This document shows positions 44,772 through 51,974 of a DNA stretch of 52,994 bases, piece after piece (within the stretch, counting starts at the first letter, position 1; each line of letters starts with the position of its first letter). A program made the translations under genes and the position numbers. Source of the DNA: a virus; IMG/VR virus record IMGVR_UViG_3300042374_001596, positions 1 through 52,994 of that record; one strand, 5' to 3'. Under the pieces are notes generated by a model. The model worked only from the letters and a program-made list of their open reading frames with translations, did no database searches and was not told where the DNA came from.

Positions 44772-45211
44772 GAATCATTATTAAAGCAATATTTGCTCTG
44801 TATATCAATATTAAAAGTATTTTGTACCCATTCTAGGCTTAAATTTTTGATATCATTTTCGTTTATTCTAATGATAAAAAAGCCATTGTTTTGTAGCCAC
44901 TCATCTTTTTTTTGGTCGCGCTTCAAGCTATTTAAAAAACCAATTCTATTTTTGTGATGAAATTTTGAAAATGTATTGTGGAAATTACCATCTGCCTCCA
45001 CAGCAAACATTTTATCAAAATTAATTAAATCACAATTTAATTTTGTTCCTAGTACGGGAAACTCTTCAACGCAATTATCGTACTTCCAGTATTGTTTAAA
45101 AAACTGTTTTATATTAAACTGGAATTTACTTTTAGAGCCTTTATCCCAATTAATCCTGTATTTTTTTAACGATACACTTTTTGCCCTACCAAAAACATCT
45201 ATAAGCCTCAC
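44768..45211 (-). CDS. small PD-(D/E)XK/Vsr-type endonuclease
   Basis: 147 residues from a GTG start at 45211 that overlaps the RecA stop (GTGA). NCDLINFDKMFAVEADGNFH is D-x(n)-E-x-D, then KDEWLQNNGFFIIRINENDI is the K/E-L-x-x-x-G-ahxIIRhxxxDI strand of DUF559/Vsr-like nucleases. HNTFSKFHHKNRIGF between them is basic and could contact DNA. It probably nicks or resolves DNA in replication or recombination. No partner methylase is visible. Confidence 0.75.
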   Translation of the reverse strand: MRLIDVFGRAKSVSLKKYRINWDKGSKSKFQFNIKQFFKQYWKYDNCVEEFPVLGTKLNCDLINFDKMFAVEADGNFHNTFSKFHHKNRIGFLNSLKRDQKKDEWLQNNGFFIIRINENDIKNLSLEWVQNTFNIDIQSKYCFNNDS

Positions 45212-46338
45212 ATTGTTAGATCTTTGAATCTGTCAAAAAGATATTTTTGAATTGGTTCACTATCTTCAATGAATTGACGAAGGCCATTAACTCCCTGAAT
45301 TTTTTCTGGCACTTCAATATTTAAAGATGCAGCCATTTCAGTTCTGAAATTTGGTTCTAGTTCAAACCATGCCCCTTTGCCATTTGGTTTGTAGGCAATT
45401 TCCCAAAGCTGAAGTAGATCTGCTAGCTCATAGCTTGTCCAAACGCTTTTGCCGCCTTTTTGGCCATAACGAATTGGGTATTTAACTTCAACCATATTCT
45501 TTTCGTTATTGCTCTTTACAATCTTGGCTTTGGCAAAATGGCCAACTACTTTACTGCCCTTTTCTCCTTCATGGATCAAGTCTCCACCAAATCGTGGAAG
45601 AAATTCAATAACAACGTCTGCTTGGTGTTCAAGCGCTCTTGGACCACTTGCCTTGCCCTGCTTTGGAATTGCAATTTCGTATGGATTAATTTTAATCTGA
45701 TCACGAATTTGTGAAATATAAATATCTACGTGACCACGCTTTGCCATTGCCAAGCCAACCTTTTTAAGAAAGACAGATGTAATCAAGCTTCCGCCGCCAA
45801 CAGTAATAGATTCATCTTCAGCTTTTTTAGCATCATCTCTTTTGATCAGAGAATCAACCGAGTCAGTAATAAAAAAGTATTCTGTGTTTGTTGGATTATT
45901 TGTAATAAGGTCTCGTTTTAATTTAAAAACAGCCTCGTAAATATTACTTTCAAATACGAAACATGAGCCGTCTATCCACTCTGCTGTATTATAAACAAAT
46001 TTAATACCTGATCTATCTCTTATTTCTTCAGAAAGGCGCCCCTCACTTTTGATAAAGATTCCTCTGCGTTTTCTTGAACGGTCATTCAAGAAATGGTGCA
46101 TAAAATCAAGGGATGCGCTGGTTTTGCCACCAGAAGCAAGACCAACGAACCTGTGAGCGCCAGGCCCTAGGCCGCCACTCAGCATAGAGGTAAGAAGAAG
46201 GCTGGAGCATCCAACTTTGTAGTCGTGTGCCTCTTCATAGTTATAGTGATCTTCTTTTGTTGATTTTAAGATAGATTCCAGCTGATCTTCTGGAGCCATT
46301 ACTTTTTCTGTTTCTGTTGAAATTTTACCTTTAGCCAT
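45208..46338 (-). CDS. recA: RecA-family recombinase
   Basis: Start at the ATG at 46338 (MAKGKISTETEKVM), 2 bases after the upstream TAA; a TTG lies 15 bases earlier. Walker A is GLASGGKTSASLDFMHHFL at about 66-84, Walker B EYFFITDSVDSLIKRDDA, loop region SITVGGGSLITSVFLKKVG, and motif HVDI-YISQIRDQIKINPYE. KGAWFELEPNFR resembles the C-terminal 'xGxWY' strand. It should form strand-exchange filaments. 376 residues, near bacterial RecA size. Confidence 0.92.
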   Translation of the reverse strand: MAKGKISTETEKVMAPEDQLESILKSTKEDHYNYEEAHDYKVGCSSLLLTSMLSGGLGPGAHRFVGLASGGKTSASLDFMHHFLNDRSRKRRGIFIKSEGRLSEEIRDRSGIKFVYNTAEWIDGSCFVFESNIYEAVFKLKRDLITNNPTNTEYFFITDSVDSLIKRDDAKKAEDESITVGGGSLITSVFLKKVGLAMAKRGHVDIYISQIRDQIKINPYEIAIPKQGKASGPRALEHQADVVIEFLPRFGGDLIHEGEKGSKVVGHFAKAKIVKSNNEKNMVEVKYPIRYGQKGGKSVWTSYELADLLQLWEIAYKPNGKGAWFELEPNFRTEMAASLNIEVPEKIQGVNGLRQFIEDSEPIQKYLFDRFKDLTM

Positions 46339-46340
46339 AG

Positions 46341-46703
46341 TTATTTTTTCCAAATTTTTAAGAAATCATTAAGTGATTTTAACTTTTCTTTTTTTGGTTC
46401 TTCAGTTAGTATAGCAGGTTTTATTTCTTTTTCAATATCTTCTTCTATTTCAAAATGCTTTATTTTTTCTGGATTGAATTTGTATTTAGCCCACTCCTCT
46501 TTAAGGAATTTATCACCATTTGGAGTAATAAACCAAGCAAGGCTGGGAATTTTAAACTTTAATTCAAGGCCCATCCAGAAAGCTTCATCCTCATGTTTAG
46601 AGGAAAGCTGATTCATTATTTTCATTTCTCTTGGCCAATTGGTATGTTTGCCAAGATGTTTGGATATAAATGATTTTTTAAATGAACTGCTATTTTTTTG
46701 CAC
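46341..46703 (-). CDS. hypothetical protein upstream of recA, 120 aa
   Basis: The frame opens with GTG at 46703 (MQKNSSSFKKSFISKHLGKH); a later ATG (REMKIMNQL) is possible. KHEDEAFWMGLELKFKIPSLAWFITPNG is the best-ordered part, with an acidic helix and a Lys-rich C-terminus ending LNDFLKIWKK. It is the first gene of the replication operon and ends 2 bases before RecA. A TTGTAA element lies 9 bases before the GTG. Function unknown; it may be a loader or regulator. Confidence 0.6.
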   Translation of the reverse strand: MQKNSSSFKKSFISKHLGKHTNWPREMKIMNQLSSKHEDEAFWMGLELKFKIPSLAWFITPNGDKFLKEEWAKYKFNPEKIKHFEIEEDIEKEIKPAILTEEPKKEKLKSLNDFLKIWKK

Positions 46704-46754
46704 TTATCATTTTTACAATAAGTTTTAAAATAAGTCAATTAATTTTAAATTTGA

Positions 46755-47330
46755 TTAAAGCACACAATCTTTCGTAGTCTCGTGTATAAAATCCCATTTT
46801 TTAGTATAAGTTTTGCCAGGCACACTTATAGATTGGGTAATGGTATCGATACCAAAACTTCCGCCGCAAGCGCCTCCACCGGAGGCTCCGCCACCAGCGG
46901 TTTGGGTGAAATAGGAGTTTTTAAATGTCACATTAAATGTTTTTGACTCATCAGTTCCAGAATCCCACTGTGGCTGAGCTGGCTCAATTCGACTATCATA
47001 ATTTGTTCTTTCGTTTCCACATACACATGGTGGAAGTGGCCCATCCGGAGAACATGTTTCTGTGCCACCAACAGGATCTTCAACCGTTTCTCCAATTTCG
47101 GGATCAAATTCAATATCAAAAGGCTCATCCGTGTATCTTTTAAAGCAGCCAGACGAGTCAGGTTGGCCATCTGCTGGTCTCGACACGCTTGGCGTCCCAT
47201 TTGGGACCCATTTCTTTTGAATGTATGGTGTTGTGCATATTTTTGCTCCACCGCCGCCACCGCCAGAACATGGGCAGGCGGATAAAAATTTTGAAACACC
47301 AAATTTTTTATCGTTTAATAATAAATTCAT
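46755..47330 (-). CDS. Cys- and Gly-rich virion-type protein, 191 aa
   Basis: N-terminal ACPCSGGGGGG and PDSSGCFKRY, PLPPCVCGNERTN and AGGGASGGGACGGSFGI carry nine cysteines, several in CPC/CVC pairs, suggesting disulfides or metal binding in an extracellular protein. The composition is otherwise acidic, Pro/Thr-rich and beta-like. It follows a decoration-like gene with 4 bases between. Probably a surface virion part such as a head fibre. No family match. Confidence 0.55.
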   Translation of the reverse strand: MNLLLNDKKFGVSKFLSACPCSGGGGGGAKICTTPYIQKKWVPNGTPSVSRPADGQPDSSGCFKRYTDEPFDIEFDPEIGETVEDPVGGTETCSPDGPLPPCVCGNERTNYDSRIEPAQPQWDSGTDESKTFNVTFKNSYFTQTAGGGASGGGACGGSFGIDTITQSISVPGKTYTKKWDFIHETTKDCVL

Positions 47331-47334
47331 AATT

Positions 47335-47877
47335 TTATTGCACGTTAAGCCTTAAAAGGCAATATCCATTAGCCGTATTTTCGCTAACTTGGCTCAAAAA
47401 TGTGCCTATGCGATTTACACCATTGGTGGCAACCCTGCCGTTTGTTCCAGCATATGCAGCTGCGCCAATCGTTGGGTATCCACCAATGCTTGCATCAATA
47501 TCATTAATAAGAACAATCCCCTTTGTCAAAATTGGAACTGCTTGCTGTGGTAGAACAGCATCTCTTTCAGCAAGAAGCTGTGGTTCCCAGATTAATGGCG
47601 TTCCGTTTTCATCAGTTTCAATAACATTTTTCAAAAGAACACCAATGGCTAAATCAGTAGCCGATGTTGTTTTTGTTACTTTGCCAACTGGTACAAATGA
47701 TGATGACATTGTGTTTCCAATGCTGGAAAGGTTTGAAAGAGAAAGACCCTCACCATACGCATCTTTCCAATTTGTATCGATTTTTACCAATGTTCCGGCT
47801 GTTGCTGTACCATCATAAGCAAAAAGATTGATAACATCGTGTTGGCTGAAATCTCTAAATGGTTTTAAGTTTGGCAT
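47335..47877 (-). CDS. capsid-decoration-like virion protein, 180 aa
   Basis: LKPFRDFSQHDVINLFAYDG, then AGTLVKIDTNW and VPVGKVTKTTSATDLAIGVL, LTKGIVLINDI and NGRVATNGVNRIGTFLSQ, GYCLLRLNVQ form the beta-tulip pattern of decoration and head-fibre proteins (G-T-L-V-K-I, A-I-G-V-L, K-G-I-V, I-G-x-F-L). It likely stabilises or covers the capsid. It lies in a group of virion genes ending at the intron-carrying leader. Confidence 0.68.
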   Translation of the reverse strand: MPNLKPFRDFSQHDVINLFAYDGTATAGTLVKIDTNWKDAYGEGLSLSNLSSIGNTMSSSFVPVGKVTKTTSATDLAIGVLLKNVIETDENGTPLIWEPQLLAERDAVLPQQAVPILTKGIVLINDIDASIGGYPTIGAAAYAGTNGRVATNGVNRIGTFLSQVSENTANGYCLLRLNVQ

Positions 47878-47908
47878 ATTTTTATTATTTAATAGTTATA
47901 GTTTAATT

Positions 47909-50275
47909 TTATGCTTGTCCGGTCGCATATGGGCGCAATCTTTTTCTGATTTGTTGACCGGGCTCGGCACTTTCTGGAATATTCACATAAGAAAATTCAC
48001 CAGACTTTAGCCAAGTAAGTTTTTGCTTGAATTTTTGCAAACGTCTCCATTTTTTATTTTTATATGTAAGTCCGCCAGAGGCCGCATCATTGTTGTAATT
48101 ATATTCACTTGGAAATATTTTATTTACAAGCTGTAATATTTTTGAATTAATTTGCTTAATTGCTGCTGTTTTGGCAATATTTCTTGCATCATTCTCGGTT
48201 GGGCCTGACTTATAGGCTGTATAAACTAGATTGTTATAATCATCAATTGCATGGCGATAAGGATTTCTTTTTTGATGCCATGGTACCTCTCCGGAGACGA
48301 TATATTGTGCTGATGGATTTGGAAATATTGTGTGTGCTCCAGCTGGGCTAATTCCTGTTTGTAGAACTTTATCAATACTGTCTAGGGTTCCATAGCCAGA
48401 ATAAATAACTGAAATATTTCTATCATTTACAATTCCAATTTCAGTGTCAAGCGTGCAAGAAACCAACTCTACGGAAAATCTAACTCCTGAGGGGATTATT
48501 CCATTCCATGTTCCTGTAGCGATAACTTTATTATTATTTTTATATAATTGATTGTAAAATTTATAAAAATATGTATCTTTTAATGGATCTGCTTGTTTGA
48601 AGTGTCCATTAGGATTTATTGCATATTTTGTTCCAGTTGCTGTTCTGGTTGGGATTTGTATTCCAGAATTCAGTATTGTTTGGTAAGTTATTGATCTGCC
48701 ACTGATAATGTATCCGCTCCATGCATTGCCTGTTGGCGCTGGGAGTTGTGTTTCTGGAGACATTCCTGTTGTTGCTGCTCTCCAAGCGCTATAAATAGGA
48801 ACTTGATATGTATAATTTGTTTTGTATATGCCTTCTGGTAGCACCCTGCCGTCATCAATATACCGTGAATCAGGAATTAATGATGGCATTTGGAGCAGCT
48901 TTGAAAGCATTTTTCTTTCTTTTCTGCAGGTTTTAAAAGCGGATACTACCGGAGATTTAACTGATGCGCGATTCAGGTTAATTCCTGATGCTGCTCTTGG
49001 GTGACCGCTAGCAGGTATCCAAACCCCATCAAGCTTTCTTGGATCTGTTTTTTTCCAATCAGTTAGACTGTTTGGTTGATATATATATACAACGCCTCTT
49101 TGCCCCGTGTTTGTTGAGAGATTTACGTTTCCGCTTAGGCAAATAGCCCATGCGCCACTACCATATGGTGTAGATATTGTACTATCAAAATATACTTGCC
49201 TTGCTGGTTTTTCAATGTTATAAAATCTTAACCTGCTAGTATCCTCTGATGGAATTGGTGACTCTTTATAATTTCCATTTAGCGTATCAAGATATCCATA
49301 TTTTCCGCAACCAATAAATCCTGTTGTTCCAGAACCATACCATGAAGACTGATCGATGGTGGCCAATGAGTCTGCACCAGGAACAACAGTTTTAGTTAGT
49401 AACTGTGTTTCTGTGTATAGATCTTCAATAGTGTTTAAAAAACCAGTTTCTATAGTGTGAGGGCTCACATAGCAAATTGTTTTTTGTTCAGCATCACCAG
49501 TTGATATTAGTAATAGCCCGTTTATTGATTGTTCCGTTGGCGATTGGCCATTGTCTTGGTTAAATTTAGGAGCCAATTTGACTGGTACATTAAAAACTGG
49601 ACTATCATAAACAGATACTGCGTTTGGATATGGGATATTGAACCCACTAAGATTCATATTATCATATGGTGATTGTTGCTGTCCAGATTGAAATTGAGTG
49701 GATTGCTTATGCCAGCGATAGTATGCCTTTCTTGATTCCTCTTTTGATAATTTTCCTACAAATTTTGGGGAAAGTTCTTGTTTGCCAGAGCGTGTTTGGA
49801 TTTCAATATCTAATGTGTTTGATGCTTTTTCTGGAAAGCGAAATCTTGCATATGAGAATGAATTTTTATTAAATACGCGTTTTACAACTTTTTCTTCTGA
49901 CCATGGCTTGAAAAAATTATTGTCTTTATAGCTATAATATTCTGAAGGAAAATGTATTTCCGATAATTGTCCTACTAGTGGGGTGTTAATGCGATATCTT
50001 ACAAGAAAGTGCTCTGAAGCAATGGTCTGCCTCCATGTTTTTAAAACTTTTACTTGTGCGCTATTTCCAAGCGTGCCTTCTACTGGTTTTCTAATTACTA
50101 GATATGGATTGGTCTTTCTTAATGGGCCAACATTTTCTAAATCCAAGAAAGCAGATTTTAGATTAAAAACTGCTGTTTTTTGCTGGTCTGTGAAGCCAAT
50201 GTCTTCACCAGCCTTTGTATAGGCGCCAAAGCCTAGCTTTTGCAGGTCTTCTTTGGAAATAGAAAAATTATCCAT
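47909..50275 (-). CDS. large virion-type protein with intron in its leader, 788 aa
   Basis: N-terminal helix region FSISKEDLQKLGFGAYTKAG then KTNPYLVIRKPVEGTLGNSA, and a long beta-dominated body with YRINTPLVGQLSEIHFPSEY, SYARFRFPEKASNTLDIEIQ and Tyr/Ser/Pro-rich segments. The end has FPSEYNYNNDAASGGLTYKN and a basic tail. No catalytic motif is visible. Size and neighbours suggest a baseplate, neck or tail-surface protein. The leader of about 460 bases holds a group I intron core. No clear Shine-Dalgarno is seen at the ATG. Confidence 0.6.
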   Translation of the reverse strand: MDNFSISKEDLQKLGFGAYTKAGEDIGFTDQQKTAVFNLKSAFLDLENVGPLRKTNPYLVIRKPVEGTLGNSAQVKVLKTWRQTIASEHFLVRYRINTPLVGQLSEIHFPSEYYSYKDNNFFKPWSEEKVVKRVFNKNSFSYARFRFPEKASNTLDIEIQTRSGKQELSPKFVGKLSKEESRKAYYRWHKQSTQFQSGQQQSPYDNMNLSGFNIPYPNAVSVYDSPVFNVPVKLAPKFNQDNGQSPTEQSINGLLLISTGDAEQKTICYVSPHTIETGFLNTIEDLYTETQLLTKTVVPGADSLATIDQSSWYGSGTTGFIGCGKYGYLDTLNGNYKESPIPSEDTSRLRFYNIEKPARQVYFDSTISTPYGSGAWAICLSGNVNLSTNTGQRGVVYIYQPNSLTDWKKTDPRKLDGVWIPASGHPRAASGINLNRASVKSPVVSAFKTCRKERKMLSKLLQMPSLIPDSRYIDDGRVLPEGIYKTNYTYQVPIYSAWRAATTGMSPETQLPAPTGNAWSGYIISGRSITYQTILNSGIQIPTRTATGTKYAINPNGHFKQADPLKDTYFYKFYNQLYKNNNKVIATGTWNGIIPSGVRFSVELVSCTLDTEIGIVNDRNISVIYSGYGTLDSIDKVLQTGISPAGAHTIFPNPSAQYIVSGEVPWHQKRNPYRHAIDDYNNLVYTAYKSGPTENDARNIAKTAAIKQINSKILQLVNKIFPSEYNYNNDAASGGLTYKNKKWRRLQKFKQKLTWLKSGEFSYVNIPESAEPGQQIRKRLRPYATGQA

Positions 50276-50299
50276 AAATTTTTAAAATTTTTTTTGATC

Positions 50300-50700
50300 T
50301 TTTAACGTCCGTTCTTAAACACTCCTATCTAGTCAAGTCATTTTATCCGTCCTGGCTTCTCAATCTGTTACCCTGGGGACAAGGCTGAGTTTACTTCTAG
50401 ACGAATCCTCTCGGTGGACCTAACATTCTCAGAATGTGATCGATCAATTTGTTATCGTACAGTTGTTTATACCATACATCTATATATTTCTATATAGTTC
50501 AGACTATATCTTGGTACCAAAAGTTAATTTGGCACACAGGGCGCTCTTGGGCAGTTTTATTGTTGGGACTCAACCGCCTAGTCGTTACACCTTCTGTCCT
50601 ATCTTTCCCAGACAGCTTGGCTCGGTATTGTCTTTTTGGCAAGTTATTCACCAACGAAGATATCCACCGAATTCACCCCGTAAACGCTATTTAAATTTTT
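50300..50700 (-). ncRNA. group I intron-like ribozyme in an untranslated leader
   Basis: Core elements on the minus strand in order: P3 ACGGGGTG (50681-50674), P4 CGGT (50669-50666) with ACCG (50626-50623) inside the Q element AATACCGAGCCAAGC, P6a CTGTC/GACAG (50615, 50594), P7 GACTA (50583-50579), a P7.1 hairpin GGCGGTT/AACTGCC, P3' CGCCCTGT (50543-50536), P8 CCAAATTAACTTTTGG (50532-50517), the S element AAGATATAGTC with P7' TAGTC (50506-50502), and P9 CTATATA-GAAA-TATATAG (50497-50480). More hairpins run to about 50300. Extra helices between P7 and P3' point to subgroup IA. Splice sites are not assigned; no endonuclease is encoded. Ends are approximate. Confidence 0.82.
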
Positions 50701-50738
50701 TAAAGAACTTGAGTAGATTTTACTACTAGCAAATACAA

Positions 50739-50744
50739 TTACAC
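50739..50744 (-). promoter_or_regulatory. GTGTAA motif upstream of the intron-bearing leader
   Basis: Minus-strand TTAGTGTAATTGTATTTG. About 40 bases before the P-core region and 463 bases before the 788-residue gene, immediately after the stop of the gene at 50760. Confidence 0.5.
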
Positions 50745-50759
50745 TAAAAAATGTAGCTT

Positions 50760-50972
50760 TTACCTTTTGTTATCATTTTTTTCAAAATCCCAGCAGTAAT
50801 GACAAATTTCTGGAGTTACTTTAAATATATCCCTTTTTAAACATTTATAGCCAGAGTCTGTATAATCTCCGCCTTGACAGCTGCATCTACGGACAGTAAC
50901 AGTTTCTTCTTTTTCAGATTTGTGCTTGCAGTTTTCGAATTTATATTCGCCCGTCATATTTTCTTCGCTCAT
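50760..50972 (-). CDS. Cys-rich small protein, 70 aa
   Basis: Cysteine pattern ENCKHKSEK, VRRCSCQGGDY, YKCLKRD, ICHYCWDF: six cysteines and two histidines that could hold one or two zinc ions. Acidic N-terminus. It overlaps the oxidoreductase stop by ATGA and ends just before the GTGTAA element. Small zinc-binding phage proteins are often nucleic-acid or host-protein binders. Function unknown. Confidence 0.62.
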   Translation of the reverse strand: MSEENMTGEYKFENCKHKSEKEETVTVRRCSCQGGDYTDSGYKCLKRDIFKVTPEICHYCWDFEKNDNKR

Positions 50973-51937
50973 AGGTTTTCAATTATTGAATAATTTGCGT
51001 CTTGAAATCCACCATTTAAAAATAGTTTAGATGTATCTGATACATTACATGCAGACCCATTCAGTTTGCAAAAAACATCAGAAAAATATTCAGCACTGCA
51101 AGATGTTAAATATGAAGACATGCTTAGCCTATTAATAAAACTATCTTCACTTTCCTCCATTGCCTTTGTATAGCTTTTTGGCATATTATCATCTAAATTT
51201 AAAATTCTATCTGAAAAATTAATTAAAATTGGCATAATTTGATCGTATTTGTCGTAAACCAGCTCTGCTGTTTTTGCATAATCTTGGCCATTTACTTTAA
51301 GATCTAATTTTGGGTACTCATTGTATCCCCATTCAAACACATATGAGATATCATTTGTATAAAATTCGCCAGAAAAATTATCTCTTACGATAAACTTATC
51401 AAAAGATTTTATATTTAAAAACACTGCCGTATTAAAAATTAAATTAAATGCTTGATTAATATAAAATTTCTTTGCTAATTCTGGCTGATCTTTGAATTTT
51501 GGCCCAGAGCATTTAATTGAGAAAAATTTTGCTTTTTTTAAAATTCCTCCTGACATCAATCGCGCAAAATCTTGATCTAAAAAATATGGAAAATTACAAT
51601 AAAATATTTTTTGGCTATTTGATTTTTTTAATAAAAGATCGTATATCTCTTTTCTCTCTGATATAGAATTACAAACAGGTGATTCGCATATAATATGTTT
51701 ATTAAGCTCTATACCGCTTTTGAGATATTCAAATTGAGATTCTCTTGGTGTGGCAACATACCACATGTCTGAATTATTTAAAATTTCTTTTTTATTAGAT
51801 TCATCAGTAGATGTATTTATTGATCCAATAATTTCATATCTGCTGATAAGGCTGGCAACATTTTGGACTTGGGAGCCCCACTCGCCATTACCAATAATAG
51901 CAACTTTTATTTTAGACTTGGCTAATTGAGAATCCAT
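50969..51937 (-). CDS. Gfo/Idh/MocA-type oxidoreductase, 322 aa
   Basis: An N-terminal Rossmann fold: KVAIIGNGEWGSQVQNVASL (residues 11-30, G-x-G-x-x-G), then EIIGSINTSTDES, DMWYVATPRESQFEYLKSGI and IICESPVCNSISE (the 'EKPx' step with Ser for Lys at ESP). The C-terminal part is the alpha-beta substrate domain. The family oxidises or reduces sugars with NAD(P). Because EKP has become ESP, the catalytic Lys may be missing, so activity is uncertain. It may act on surface or virion sugars. It sits alone between virion-type genes. Confidence 0.8.
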   Translation of the reverse strand: MDSQLAKSKIKVAIIGNGEWGSQVQNVASLISRYEIIGSINTSTDESNKKEILNNSDMWYVATPRESQFEYLKSGIELNKHIICESPVCNSISERKEIYDLLLKKSNSQKIFYCNFPYFLDQDFARLMSGGILKKAKFFSIKCSGPKFKDQPELAKKFYINQAFNLIFNTAVFLNIKSFDKFIVRDNFSGEFYTNDISYVFEWGYNEYPKLDLKVNGQDYAKTAELVYDKYDQIMPILINFSDRILNLDDNMPKSYTKAMEESEDSFINRLSMSSYLTSCSAEYFSDVFCKLNGSACNVSDTSKLFLNGGFQDANYSIIENL

Positions 51938-51946
51938 ATGTTTAAT

Positions 51947-51974
51947 ATTATATGTGTCTTTTGTAACAAATCAA
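51947..51974 (-). promoter_or_regulatory. candidate sigma-70 promoter for the oxidoreductase gene
   Basis: TTGATT (51974-51969), a 16-base spacer and TATAAT (51952-51947) on the minus strand, 9 bases before the ATG at 51937, so any leader would be only a few bases long. It overlaps the end of the preceding gene. Confidence 0.45.

Noticed and set aside
50340-50385. Plus-strand stretch resembling a conserved 23S rRNA segment (CCTGGGGACAAGGCTGA)
   Set aside because: It matches only about 20 bases, lies on the strand opposite to the intron core, and is better explained as a hairpin (CTCA...TGAG) in the 3' domain of the group I RNA.
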